64,000 bases of DNA from JAZDEY01 sp043808325 [NCBI: Candidatus Eiseniibacteriota bacterium]. GTDB lineage: Bacteria; Arandabacterota; Arandabacteria; Arandabacterales. Positions 32,806 through 42,100 of the stretch are shown piece after piece (within the stretch, counting starts at the first letter, position 1; each line of letters opens with the position of its first letter). Made by a program: the position numbers and the translations under genes. The notes beneath the pieces are model-generated. The model ran no database searches, was not told the DNA's origin, and saw nothing but the letters and a program-made list of their open reading frames with translations. The stretch lies in assembly GCA_043808325.1 (NCBI GenBank), contig JAZDEY010000083.1, forward strand, positions 124,001-188,000, given 5' to 3'.

Positions 32806-33363
32806 GTGAGCGTACTCACAGTGTGCGGAGTGCTCTCCACGGTTGTGATTAGCTACCTCCTTCGGCACGTGGCGTTCCTCAGGCGGCTCGACATCGCCGG
32901 CGAAGCCCACTTCGTCGGCTTCGTGGTCTATGGGCTGGCGATCTCGCTTATCGCCGCGGCCGCTAAGGTCATGCGCAAGCGGGACACCATCATCCTGATA
33001 CTCTCAGCTACCATACTGTGGGTGATATTTGTCGAGGTTCGCCAGGTCCTGGCAATGGTTCGTTTCCTGGTGTTTGCGTCGCTCGTGACCGTGGCTGTGC
33101 TCGCGGCGGGCCGCGCCTGGGCGAGATCACGAGGTTGGTTGAGGGTGATCGGAGGGGCGCTCCTTCCCGCAGGCCTGTGCTGCGTGGCCGGGGTTGTCTA
33201 CTACGGGCTCGCCGGCCGTTTTGGACCATCGGCGGCCGCGACCAGACTGTCGAAGGAGATGGTCATAGGGAGCACCTGGGGAGTCTCTCTGGGCCTGGCG
33301 GTCGGCCTGGGGCTCGCACTCGGCAGTGAGGTACTCGGATGGCTGACGGACAAGAGCAGCTAG
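32806..33363 (+). CDS. Multi-pass membrane protein of unknown function
   Basis: This 185-residue protein has about five predicted membrane helices ('VLTVCGVLSTVVISYLL', 'FVGFVVYGLAISLIAAAA', 'TIILILSATILWVIFV', 'FLVFASLVTVAVLAAG', 'LGLAVGLGLALGSEVLGWL'). I do not recognise a family. The GTG start has AAGGAA six bases upstream. A CTG at 32776, after a stronger GGAGG, would add 'AKTIHKELA' and is a real alternative. The downstream DUF72 gene starts inside its last 25 bases, so the two are co-translated. Confidence 0.6.
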   Translation: MSVLTVCGVLSTVVISYLLRHVAFLRRLDIAGEAHFVGFVVYGLAISLIAAAAKVMRKRDTIILILSATILWVIFVEVRQVLAMVRFLVFASLVTVAVLAAGRAWARSRGWLRVIGGALLPAGLCCVAGVVYYGLAGRFGPSAAATRLSKEMVIGSTWGVSLGLAVGLGLALGSEVLGWLTDKSS

Positions 33364-34208
33364 GGCGATCCTCTCCGATCCTGGTTGGCACCTCCGGTTA
33401 TAGCTTCGAGGATTGGATCGGCAATTTCTATCCCGCGAACATAAGGAAGGGGGACATGCTCAAGGAGTACGCCAAGTACTTCACCGTGGTCGAAGTCAAC
33501 TCGACCTACTATCGAATTCCCCACGCCGCCGTCCTTGCGCGCATGGAGGAAAAGACCCCACCCGGCTTTGAATTCGTGATCAAGGCAAATCAGGATATGA
33601 CCCACAAGGTCTCGAAGGATGAAGCGCTCTACGCGAGCTTCAAGGACGCCCTCAGGCCCGTCGTGGAGGCCGGCAAGTTCGGGGGCGTGATCGCCCAGTT
33701 TCCCTGGGGTTTCAAGCCTACCCCTCAGGCCAGGGAACATCTTGGCTTTCTCAAGGAGAAATTTGCCGATTGCCCCCTGTTTGTAGAGCTCCGGAACGCC
33801 GACTGGATAAACGAAGACCTGTTTGAGAACCTGAAGGCAGCCGGCATAGGTTATTGTTCGGTGGATGAGCCACCGCTCAAAGGACTGGTGCCGCCGATCG
33901 CGCGCGTCACAACCGACATCGGGTACGTTAGGCTCCACGGTAGGAATGCCAAGAACTGGTGGGGCGGCAGCAGCGCGGGGCGCGGCAAGAGGAGTGATGG
34001 CGGCGGACTTGGCGGTGCCGATCGCGGCAGCCGCGGCGACAGATATGACTACCTTTACAGTGAAGAGGAACTTAAGGAATGGGTTGCCAAGATCAAATCA
34101 ATGGCACGCGCCGCAAGCAAAACCTACGTGTTCTTCAATAACTGCCATGCAGGCCAGGCCGCGCGCAATGCTACCCTGATGAAGGAACTCCTGAGCCTTC
34201 CCTTGTGA
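33339..34208 (+). CDS. DUF72 domain protein
   Basis: DUF72 family TIM-barrel-like protein (289 residues). It has the canonical 'PILVGTSGYSFEDWIGNFYP', 'KYFTVVEVNSTYYRIP', 'FEFVIKANQDMTH', 'GGVIAQFPWGFKPT', 'LFVELRNADWI', 'VRLHGRN' and 'YVFFNNCHAGQAARNA'. Biochemical function is unknown; the barrel resembles sugar isomerase/endonuclease IV-like folds. Between 'LHGRNAKNWWGG' and 'RYDYLYSEEEL' there is a glycine/serine/arginine-rich insert of about 25 residues, absent from most relatives. The ATG at 33339 lies inside the upstream gene, with GTGAGG before it. Confidence 0.88.
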   Translation: MADGQEQLGRSSPILVGTSGYSFEDWIGNFYPANIRKGDMLKEYAKYFTVVEVNSTYYRIPHAAVLARMEEKTPPGFEFVIKANQDMTHKVSKDEALYASFKDALRPVVEAGKFGGVIAQFPWGFKPTPQAREHLGFLKEKFADCPLFVELRNADWINEDLFENLKAAGIGYCSVDEPPLKGLVPPIARVTTDIGYVRLHGRNAKNWWGGSSAGRGKRSDGGGLGGADRGSRGDRYDYLYSEEELKEWVAKIKSMARAASKTYVFFNNCHAGQAARNATLMKELLSLPL

Positions 34209-34220
34209 TCTGCTCATAGG

Positions 34221-34249
34221 CAATAAAAACGGGGATCCGAAGATCCCCG
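34221..34249 (-). terminator. Rho-independent terminator of the dockerin gene
   Basis: Minus strand: CGGGGATC, loop TTCG, GATCCCCG, then TTTTTATTG. An 8-base stem closed by a stable C(UUCG)G tetraloop followed by a T-run. It sits between the convergent DUF72 and dockerin genes. Confidence 0.92.
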
Positions 34250-34306
34250 AATTCAGTCTGTAAACCTGTAGATCTAGCTCTTACTCACCCCGATCACAAT
34301 CACCCG

Positions 34307-34891
34307 CTACGGGCAGGCGTGACCGTAGTGCTGGGCGAAGATCGCCAGGTCGATCGAGTTCACAGAGCCGTCGCAGTTATAATCACTGCAACGCTGAGTC
34401 GTGCCATAGGCCTGGGCGAATCTCGCCAGATCTACGGAATTGACGACGCAATTGCCGTCGTTGTCGGGGCTCGCGATGTAGATCGTCGCCGAAGGATTGA
34501 ACACCACGCCATCGCAGTCGGCGCCGAACTTAAGATCGCCGCAGCCGCCAAACTTAAAGAACGTAAAGAATACCTGTCCGTTGAGATCCGTAACACCCGC
34601 CTGAGGTGTCTGGCCCGGGCAGAAACAGAACGTGCCGGTCACTGGAACCGCCTGGCAGTTCACGGTTTTGCCGGGAAGAGGGTCACCGTAAACGTTTCTC
34701 ACTGTTACCGTAACCAGCACCGATCCCATGTCGCCCCTGGGGCAAACCACAGCACCGTTAGGGTTGCAAGGCGGAGTGCCCTGTCCGGCTCTCTCCACAG
34801 TAGATGTAGCCTGGCTTGGAACGCCGGCCAGTGTCACGCTCGCAACCGACAGAGTCAGAATCATCACTCCAAGCACACCGAGCAATCTCAT
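34307..34891 (-). CDS. Secreted Ig-like protein with type I dockerin
   Basis: This 194-residue exported protein starts at 'MRLLGVLGVMILTLSVASVT', a typical signal peptide, with GGAGGT upstream. The middle is a bacterial Ig-like domain ('SVLVTVTVRNVYGDPLPGKT', 'GVTDLNGQVFFTF') with several cysteines. The C-terminus is a type I dockerin: two calcium loops, 'DNDGNCVVNSVDLARFAQAY' and 'NCDGSVNSIDLAIFAQHYG', in the duplicated D-x-D-G-x-x-N-x-x-D pattern. A GTG eight codons earlier is less likely because the ribosome site would then lie inside the gene. Dockerins normally bind cohesins, but in non-cellulosomal bacteria they often occur alone; no cohesin is seen here. It has its own strong promoter and terminator. 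Confidence 0.85.
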   Translation of the reverse strand: MRLLGVLGVMILTLSVASVTLAGVPSQATSTVERAGQGTPPCNPNGAVVCPRGDMGSVLVTVTVRNVYGDPLPGKTVNCQAVPVTGTFCFCPGQTPQAGVTDLNGQVFFTFFKFGGCGDLKFGADCDGVVFNPSATIYIASPDNDGNCVVNSVDLARFAQAYGTTQRCSDYNCDGSVNSIDLAIFAQHYGHACP

Positions 34892-35010
34892 CTTTTTAAC
34901 CTCCAGTTGGCTCACCGATTACCCAGAAACAAAATCGAACCGCGGAACACCTCCTTCCGGTTTGACACTTTAGTCTAAGAGTATCTGCTTTTCATACGTG
35001 AACTAAATAA

Positions 35011-35040
35011 AGCATACCACAATTCGAGCGGTATTGTCAA
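35011..35040 (-). promoter_or_regulatory. Sigma-70 promoter of the dockerin gene
   Basis: Minus strand TTGACA (35035-35040), 18 bases, TATGCT (35011-35016), giving a leader of about 110 bases. Confidence 0.65.
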
Positions 35041-35122
35041 GGGTTGCGGTAGCCCACTCCGTGACGGCTTGAGATGATCCCATTGCCGGCGACCAAAGTC
35101 AAGGCGGTTCTCGATTCTCCGG

Positions 35123-35152
35123 TTGACCGGCTGCCACGGGCGGTGTTAGCAT
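35123..35152 (+). promoter_or_regulatory. Promoter of the DUF4910 peptidase gene
   Basis: TTGACC (35123-35128), 18 bases, TAGCAT (35147-35152), about 25-30 bases before the ATG at 35182. This position also argues against translation starts upstream of 35182. Confidence 0.55.
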
Positions 35153-35181
35153 CAATAAGCGTATTCAGCAAAGGAGTTTCT

Positions 35182-37152
35182 ATGTTCGACGAGCTATTTG
35201 CGAAGATCTCGGCTGAAGCCTCCGGCGAGAGATCGTTTGGGCACGTTGCCTCGATATCTCAATTCCATAGGATCCAGGCGAGTCCCGGCTACAGGAAAGC
35301 CGCCGAGTACTGTGTAGACGCGATGCTTGAAAAATCCCCGAACGCTCAAGTGATCCACTATCCGGCCGAGGCCGGAGCCAAGTTCTGGCATTATCCATCC
35401 TTCGAAGAGTGGCACGGCCGAAAGGGCATTCTCAAAGTAGTAGGCCCGGACAGGCTGGCCGGCAAGATCGCAGATTTCGAAGAGTGCCCCATATCGCTTA
35501 TCCAGCGGAGCCTCGCGACGCCCACGGAAGGCATTACGACCGAGCTGGTCTACGTCGGGGACGGCAAGAATGCGAATGATTACCGGAGGGCCAAGGGTAA
35601 GATCGCGATCTGCGATTCACACTGCCCTCACGAGGTCTATGATGCCGCCGTCAAAGCCGGGGTGGCGGGCATCGTCCTTTACCGTCAGCGGCCGCTCGAG
35701 CCCCTGCGCAAGGGCTCCGGTGTCCAGGGCATAAGGCAGTACAATTCGTTCTGGTGGGAAGAGAAAGACCTCTTCGGATTCGTGCTGACCCCCGAGGATG
35801 GGGAACGTCTGGTTTCCTATCTGACTTCCGCCGATGGCAAGAAGAAACCGGTCAAGGTTTGGGCGCTTGTCGAGGGCGCGCGTTACCCGGGAACCCTTGA
35901 GGTAGTCACCTCGCTCGTCCCCGGAGAGGACGCCAAGGAAATGATCGTGATGGCCCATCTGTGCCATCCCCAGCCTTCGGCCGGTGATAACGGCTCGGGG
36001 GTGGGCGCGCTGCTCGAGGCTCACCGGGTCTTGAGCCATCTCATCGAGAAGGGGGATCTTCCCCGGCCCAAGTACGGCATCAGGTTCCTGCTGATGCCCG
36101 AGTGGACGGGCACCTATGCGTATCTCTCAAGGTCGCGGGGCATTCGTCGCCGGCTCCTCTTCGGGCTCAACCTCGATATGGTGGGTCAGAATCAAGAGAT
36201 AACCGGGTCGACCTTGAACATCGAGGCACCCCCGCTCGCCGCGGCATCCTTCACACCTTATCTGCTTGAAGAGACGGTGAGGAGAGCCTTCAGGGGCGCA
36301 ACCAACCCCGCCGGCACCGGCGATCTGGCTTCAGCGAAGCTCGAGCTTACGCCCTTCTCCGGTGGAAGCGATCACATTGTCTTCTCCGATCCCAAGGTCG
36401 GCGTTCCGACACCGATGCTGATGCAGTGGCCCGACAAGTACTACCACACGAGCGGTGATACGCCGGATAAGGTCTCCCCGGATGTGCTGCGCCGCATAGT
36501 GATTGCCTCGGCGGCCTACGCCTATACTTGCGCGCTGGCATCCGAGAAGGACTTGATTTGGATTGCCGCGCTCACCGGCCGTGGCCTGAGAAAGAAGATC
36601 GCCGATGAGATGGGTAGGTTCGTGACGTCCGAGGCCCGCAATTGGATCACCCGCGATTTCAAAGCCAAGACGCTCTCAACGGCAGGCGACCAGGCCCTGA
36701 GATCGGTACGGAAACTTGCGCCCGAGGCCAAGAACCTGAGGCTACAGGTCAAAGCCGAAGAGAAGGCGCTCGACCAAGCCGTAAAGCGAGAGACTGCGGT
36801 CGCGACATCTTTCGGGAGCCTGATAGGCCGGCGCAAGGGCCATCGGCCGCCGCGCGGCGAGACCTATGCCAATGTCACGGTGAAGCGGCTCCTTCCCGGC
36901 CCCATCGACACGAGATCGTTGCTGATGAAACTGGGCACTGCGAGGAAGCACCAGTACCAGCGGTGGGTGCGGAAGGAGAGCAAAGCCGGCTTAATGGAGT
37001 TGCTGGCCCTTTACTGGGCGAACGGTAGACGGAGCCTGAGGGAGATCTCCAATCTTGTCGCTGCCGAACTGGGGATCACCAATCCGGACTTCCTCAAATT
37101 CTACTTCGATTTGCTCGAAGAGGCCGGACTGGTAGAAGTCACGAAGATTTAG
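35182..37152 (+). CDS. DUF4910/M28-type aminopeptidase with winged-helix C-terminus
   Basis: This 656-residue cytoplasmic metallopeptidase has M28-type zinc ligands in order: His and Asp in 'IVMAHLCHPQPSAGDNGSGV', Glu in 'FLLMPEWTGTYAYL', Asp in 'GLNLDMVGQNQ' and His in 'DKYYHTSGDTPDKV'. A PA-like insert ('ICDSHCPHEVYDAAVKAGVA', 'GIVLYRQRP') precedes the catalytic core. The final ~80 residues ('LLALYWANGRRSLREISNLV', then 'FYFDLLEEAGLVEV') form a winged helix, as in DUF4910 proteins. Start 35182 is supported by AAGGAG six bases upstream, and it lies downstream of the promoter. Substrate peptides are unknown. It converges with the restriction-like cassette. Confidence 0.87.
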   Translation: MFDELFAKISAEASGERSFGHVASISQFHRIQASPGYRKAAEYCVDAMLEKSPNAQVIHYPAEAGAKFWHYPSFEEWHGRKGILKVVGPDRLAGKIADFEECPISLIQRSLATPTEGITTELVYVGDGKNANDYRRAKGKIAICDSHCPHEVYDAAVKAGVAGIVLYRQRPLEPLRKGSGVQGIRQYNSFWWEEKDLFGFVLTPEDGERLVSYLTSADGKKKPVKVWALVEGARYPGTLEVVTSLVPGEDAKEMIVMAHLCHPQPSAGDNGSGVGALLEAHRVLSHLIEKGDLPRPKYGIRFLLMPEWTGTYAYLSRSRGIRRRLLFGLNLDMVGQNQEITGSTLNIEAPPLAAASFTPYLLEETVRRAFRGATNPAGTGDLASAKLELTPFSGGSDHIVFSDPKVGVPTPMLMQWPDKYYHTSGDTPDKVSPDVLRRIVIASAAYAYTCALASEKDLIWIAALTGRGLRKKIADEMGRFVTSEARNWITRDFKAKTLSTAGDQALRSVRKLAPEAKNLRLQVKAEEKALDQAVKRETAVATSFGSLIGRRKGHRPPRGETYANVTVKRLLPGPIDTRSLLMKLGTARKHQYQRWVRKESKAGLMELLALYWANGRRSLREISNLVAAELGITNPDFLKFYFDLLEEAGLVEVTKI

Positions 37153-37175
37153 GGTCCCCTTCCCAACGTTCTTTG

Positions 37176-37607
37176 CTATTCCCGCGGCTCCTTGTTGTCG
37201 CGGTAGGTCGACCATGGGACCGATGTATCTATCTTGAACGGATCGGGATGGCGACGATAGAAAGCTATCATCTTCCCGACGGAGGATGTCGACTTGCCGA
37301 CGTGCCGAGCCGGAGTCCTGTTCTTTCCGACGAGATAGAAGCCTTGTGCTTCAAGGCGTTCGATGAACTCGGCGAGCCACTTGCCCGCGAACCAGTAAGC
37401 ACGCGGCTCTCGGGACTTGCCTGCCCCCGCTGAGACAAGCGCCGCACGGACGGCGGCGATTGTTGCTCGGTAGTCGATCTCAATGCAGCGAAGCACAGCC
37501 TGAAGTGACTCCCCTCCATCGAGGGCCCGGTCGATAGCCGTGGTTGCTCGCACCCGCGTTTTGTTGCCGCTTGTCGTTAAGTCGAGCATTAAGGGGTACT
37601 GCGTCAT
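37176..37607 (-). CDS. Unknown small protein, last gene of the RadC-N/methyltransferase/GHKL cassette
   Basis: This 143-residue protein does not match a family I recognise. It starts 'MTQYPLMLDLTTSGNKTRVR' and has a helical middle ('AIDRALDGGESLQAVLRCIE', 'YRATIAAVRAALVSAGAG'). The C-terminal half is basic and rich in aromatics ('RAYWFAGKWLAEFIERLEAQ', 'VGKMIAFYRRHPDPFKID', 'VPWSTYRDNKEP'). There are no membrane segments. Its ATG overlaps the stop of the GHKL ATPase gene as ATGA, so it is translationally coupled and probably works with that protein. A DNA- or protein-binding accessory role is only a guess. Confidence 0.72.
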   Translation of the reverse strand: MTQYPLMLDLTTSGNKTRVRATTAIDRALDGGESLQAVLRCIEIDYRATIAAVRAALVSAGAGKSREPRAYWFAGKWLAEFIERLEAQGFYLVGKNRTPARHVGKSTSSVGKMIAFYRRHPDPFKIDTSVPWSTYRDNKEPRE

Positions 37608-39133
37608 TCCATCTCTCCCCATGCAGCCATGAAGCGCTGCATCAGTTCAAGCGGCGCCCGCTCGGACTCAAGATGCGCCGCGAGGGTCGTCGCAACGACG
37701 AAGGTAATGTAAAGGTTGACGTTGACCGTGTCGCGGACGCGCTTATATGCCGGGTGGAGGGCGTTGACATAAAGCGTGCTTCCCCGTAGCCACGCCATGT
37801 CCTCACCCCCGGTCTCATCATCGAAACCGATCATGAGGCCTGGACGCCTGCGATGGGGTTCGTGAGGTCGGGGCGGTCTCGGGTGTGTGTCGATATGCTC
37901 GAGCCGAGAATCCTCAAGTCCAGCCTCAAGTGCCTGCTCGACTTTCTCCTCCTCATGCGCCAGGGCTTCTTCGTGGGCGCCCTCCTCAGAGCTCTCCAGC
38001 CGGCGTGCTACAATGTCGTCGTCGTGGCGAGCGCCCGCACTCGGGTCTGCGGGTGCGCTTCTATTCCCGAAAAGTGGGGCCAGCTCGGGAAAGTCGGGTA
38101 AGATCTCAGCGACTACGTTGTCTATTTCCTTCTGAAGTCGTCGGATAGTGCGATCAGGTTTGGGCTCAGGTTCACGCCGTTCGCCCAGATCACCAAGAAC
38201 AGAGGCAACCACATCCTGAATGGCCTTGCGATACTTGTAGTATCTCTTGAGGCTATTCGGGTCTCGCATGAAATCGCACTTGTTCGTGGTGAGGCACTGG
38301 ACGAGTTCGGGGACTTCCACTATGCCCGTGATAAGCGCCGGGTTCCTCGGTGTGATGCCGAGCCAATCCCAGCCTCGCTTTATGACCTTGCCGAAGGTAC
38401 TGATTGCAAGGCCCCGTTGGCCTTCCGGGAGCGCCCTTGCGGTCCTTGCCATGAAACCGATGCCCATCAACCTCCCACGCCTGCCGTGCCGAACAACGAA
38501 ATACTGCGCAGCCTTCTTCTCTATCTGCGGCACGGTCACGCGCTCCCCGTTCACAAGGACGCGGACGCCCTCGGGGTAAATGTGCCCCAGGACTTTGGCG
38601 AACTCATCGTCGAGGAGCGGATGGAAACATCTCCTGATGGTTTCGGCCACGGCGTCTGCGGATGCAAGTATCGGAGCGGCGCCGTCTCGCAGATTGAGGC
38701 GAACCCCGGTACCCTTCTCACCCAAGACGATTCCCAGCGAGGTCAGTTCCTCCCAGGGTGCCCGGTAGCTGCTTTCGAGCCACCACCGGCTGGCTTGACA
38801 TCTTCGCGGCCGTTTGGCCTCGGTGAGCACCTCGCGGCAAACAAGTAGCGCCAGTTTGGCGCCAACGCCGGCAAAACCGATGCCTCGGCCGCGGACCTTG
38901 GCTGTGGAAGCGATGTCGTGGTATTGCTCGAACTGTTTCGGGGTCATGCCCACGCCGTTGTCTACGAAGGTGAGACGACTCTGTTCGGGTTCAACGGTGA
39001 TATCAATCGTGGAGCATCCTGAATCGAGCGAGTTGGCAATGAGCTCGGAGAGGATGGCTTCCTCGGCGGAAACGGGGTAGCTGTCGCGGATATCTTCGAG
39101 GAGGTGCTTGAGATCAACTCTTGTTTCGGTCAT
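37604..39133 (-). CDS. GHKL (Hsp90/MutL-like) ATPase of a restriction-like cassette
   Basis: This 509-residue soluble protein has an N-terminal GHKL ATP-binding fold. The N box is 'EEAILSELIANSLDSG' (E30, N34), the G1 box 'VDNGVGM' (58-63), and the glycine-rich lid 'RGRGIGFAGVGAKLAL' (82-96). A second domain follows ('VRVLVNGERVTVPQIEKKAA'), comparable to the transducer domain of MutL/Hsp90/MORC proteins. An acidic, Glu/Ala-rich coiled stretch at about 385-430 leads to a conserved-looking C-terminus ('LYVNALHPAYKRVRDTVNVN'). Such ATPases open and close on ATP as clamps or signal transducers. It sits 19 bases after the methyltransferase gene and overlaps the next gene. CCGGAG precedes the ATG. 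Confidence 0.87.
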   Translation of the reverse strand: MTETRVDLKHLLEDIRDSYPVSAEEAILSELIANSLDSGCSTIDITVEPEQSRLTFVDNGVGMTPKQFEQYHDIASTAKVRGRGIGFAGVGAKLALLVCREVLTEAKRPRRCQASRWWLESSYRAPWEELTSLGIVLGEKGTGVRLNLRDGAAPILASADAVAETIRRCFHPLLDDEFAKVLGHIYPEGVRVLVNGERVTVPQIEKKAAQYFVVRHGRRGRLMGIGFMARTARALPEGQRGLAISTFGKVIKRGWDWLGITPRNPALITGIVEVPELVQCLTTNKCDFMRDPNSLKRYYKYRKAIQDVVASVLGDLGERREPEPKPDRTIRRLQKEIDNVVAEILPDFPELAPLFGNRSAPADPSAGARHDDDIVARRLESSEEGAHEEALAHEEEKVEQALEAGLEDSRLEHIDTHPRPPRPHEPHRRRPGLMIGFDDETGGEDMAWLRGSTLYVNALHPAYKRVRDTVNVNLYITFVVATTLAAHLESERAPLELMQRFMAAWGEME

Positions 39134-39152
39134 AGGGCTCCGGTCGGGCCTA

Positions 39153-42100
39153 TCATAAGCCCAGCAAGGGTTTCACGATGGAATCGATCTCGACGAGTTC
39201 CGCAGCGAGCATCTCTCTCACCCGGCGGCGCAGGAGGCCGATGCTCTTGATGTTGCCGGGGCCGCCGGCGGCTATCCACTCCTCGACCCGCTGAGCACAT
39301 GCCTCACCGATTTCGGCCAAGCGGACATGAGCTTCGACCTTGGCATCAAACTTGGGGATGGGCAGGTCGAGCACTTTCTTGTGAACGTGGCGGGCACCCC
39401 ACAGGCCCCTCGACTGACCTTCCTTTATCGCGAGATTAACAGCGGGGGCATTGAGAACCGATGCTAGATAGGACGCCTCCTCGGCGCTTTCCGGATCGAA
39501 GGAATAGGTTTGGTGATCAATGACAAGAGCCTGCCCCAAATCAATGCCCCGCTTCCTTCGTCTCTTCATGCTGGGTGATACCGCGCAGGCGCACACGTGC
39601 GTTCCCGACGTGCCGTACAGAACGCGGAACCCTGCATTGGGGTTCTGCTGAGTCAGCTTCCTTCGGTAGTCCAACCAATCTATCGAATCGACATCCTTGA
39701 GCTTCTTGCTGCGCCGCTTGGCCCACTCAGCTTCGACCTGTTCCATCCAGCGGGAGAGGTGCAGGTATCCGTGCCGGCGTGCGTCATCCAGCCGGTACAG
39801 TCTGAATTGTCCCTCCTCGATAAGAGCCGGCAGCACAATCGTTCGAAACCGCAATACCCCAAACGGCACCATATCTACCGGTAGAAGCGTGGCATAGATG
39901 AACTTGCTCTCGACCGGGCCTTCGATCACACAGTCCCGATAAGCCTTCTTGGCTTCCTTGCGGGCCCTCTCGGATGAAATCAGGGGCGGCAGGTTCTCAT
40001 CAAAACCCAGCTGTGACTTCTTGACCTCAACGAACCAGAAACATCGAGGCACTATGGTCGCACCCTCGCGGAATAGCTTGCGATAAGAGCTCTCCGCAAC
40101 GGCCACCTTGTCGCCCGAGGACCAGAAAGAGCGGTTGCCCATTGTGGACAAGCTGTACATGACCGCGTGATGGGAGAGAGTCTTCTCGGCGGTCTTAAGG
40201 TCGGCGTTTCTATTATCGAGTTTCCCCTCGAGCACCTCACCGGGGATCGGATCGGGCGCCGCCTTGCGCGACTTCTCCCCGAAATAGACGGCGGATGAAG
40301 TCTTGAATAGGGGAGTAACAGGTTCGAGATCCCAGAGCTCGGTTGTCCGAAGCTTCACTTCCTCGACCCGGTTGCGCCGGAGCGCGTCGTGCTGGTCAGC
40401 GCTGAAAATGCTCTTGGGCAGCACGAATCCGATTGCGCCCCCCTTCTTAAGATAAAGGTGGGCAGCCCGCACCAGAAAGAGCGTGCCCAGCTCGAGATGG
40501 GTCACCAACTCGCCGCGCCCTTTAAGCAGGCCATACACCTGAGTCACCTGTTCCTTCAAGAATACCTGATAGTCGGATCTTTCGATGTGTCGGTAAGAAA
40601 GCCACGGCGGATTTCCTACAACGAGGTCGAAGCGATCTCTAAGGAAGAGCGGCTTGTAGATGTTCTTGAGGACGAACGCCCAGATGGTGTCTCGCCCCGT
40701 CTCAATCATCAGCTTGAGGGTCTCGGCGACGGAGCAGAGCACGATCGTGGTCTGCTCATCGGACACGAGCCCGGGCTGGTTGGTCTTGAGGAACCTTTCA
40801 AACGCCTCGGGGTCTGTCGGGCGCCCCTTCGCATGCAGGGCGTAATCGCGGCAGGCTTCGACGGCCTCGTCATATCTGACGCTATCGTGGATCAAAGCCT
40901 CGGGGATATGCACCCTCCTGCCATCGATCTCGGTGCGGTAGCAGGACACCTGTTGCCACAAGCCACGCTCCAGTTCCAGCTCGGGCGGGCGGATGCTGTT
41001 GGCAAGGTAGACCGGGATGGCGATCTTGTGTTTCCTTTTGACCATCAGGTCGCCAAGAGCAAGCACATAGTTGGCTTTGGCCACGATACAGGCCAGTGGG
41101 TGGATGTCGAGACCCACGACCTCGGACAGTATGTGCTTAAGGGTCCTGGCCGAATCGCCCAGAAGGTGCCTTTTCTCGCGAATCGTCATGTAAAGGAAAG
41201 TCCCCGAGCCGCAGGCCGGATCGAGCACACTCGCCTTGGGATTGGGTGCGAGCAACTTCCGCACAATCCTGTGGGCAAGCCAATCCGGCGTGTAGTACTC
41301 GCCGAGGTCATGGCGCGTCTCAGGATCGACAAGGCCCTCGTACAGGGATTTCAAGACATCCTCGGAAATCTCCCTGAGGTTGTAGTTCCTGAGGAGACCG
41401 AGGAGCATGTGCGCAATCTCTGTGGCTGTCTGCTTGGCTTCGGACCGCGCAATCCATGAAAAGAAATCCTCTTCCAAGAAGTTCTCGATGCCGAGCTGCT
41501 CCTTGAAATGCCTTCCCTCGAGGATGGCAAGGGCTTCGGCGGCTGTCGGCGGTTCGGGCTTGGCTGCCAGTCTCGCCCATACCATGAGCTTCGCAAGGGT
41601 GGCAAGATAAGTGTGCCGGATGAAGAGCTCGTCATCGGCGATGGCGCTTCCATAGACAATCCGAAGGTACTTGTCCCAGGCCTCATAGAGAACGGTGTAG
41701 TCGGGGTGATCTCTTACTTCATCCCATCGAACAAGCAGGGCATCTTTGGCGACCTGAAAGGCGTGGCTCCTCGGGCCGAAGTCTTTTACTATGAGGGCAC
41801 TGGTGGGATGGAGAATCTCCTTTCGTAGGAGGTAGCGATCCAAGAAGAAGTAAAAATCGTCCCAGCGGACCTTCTGCGCGTCAAGATCCTCAAGCAGGGT
41901 CAAGGTTATCCACTTAGTGGCCAGCTCCTGATTCAGGCTAGCCCCGACTGTTGGAGCATAGGCCCTGAAGCGGCGCCCGTCGGTAGCAAGACAGACGTAC
42001 TTGGTACGGGCGCCGAGGGGCTCCTCGGACCAAATGCATGAGACATACAGCCTGAGCTGGTCTTCGGCCTCTTCGATCTTGGCCTGGGGCGAAAGATCTT

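Noticed and set aside
34892-34916. GTG start eight codons upstream in the dockerin gene
   Set aside because: It would place the GGAGGT ribosome site inside the gene and lengthen the signal peptide N-region without benefit.
40389-41459. 356-codon plus-strand frame inside the methyltransferase gene
   Set aside because: Antisense to conserved methyltransferase motifs I and IV; long antisense frames are expected at this GC content.
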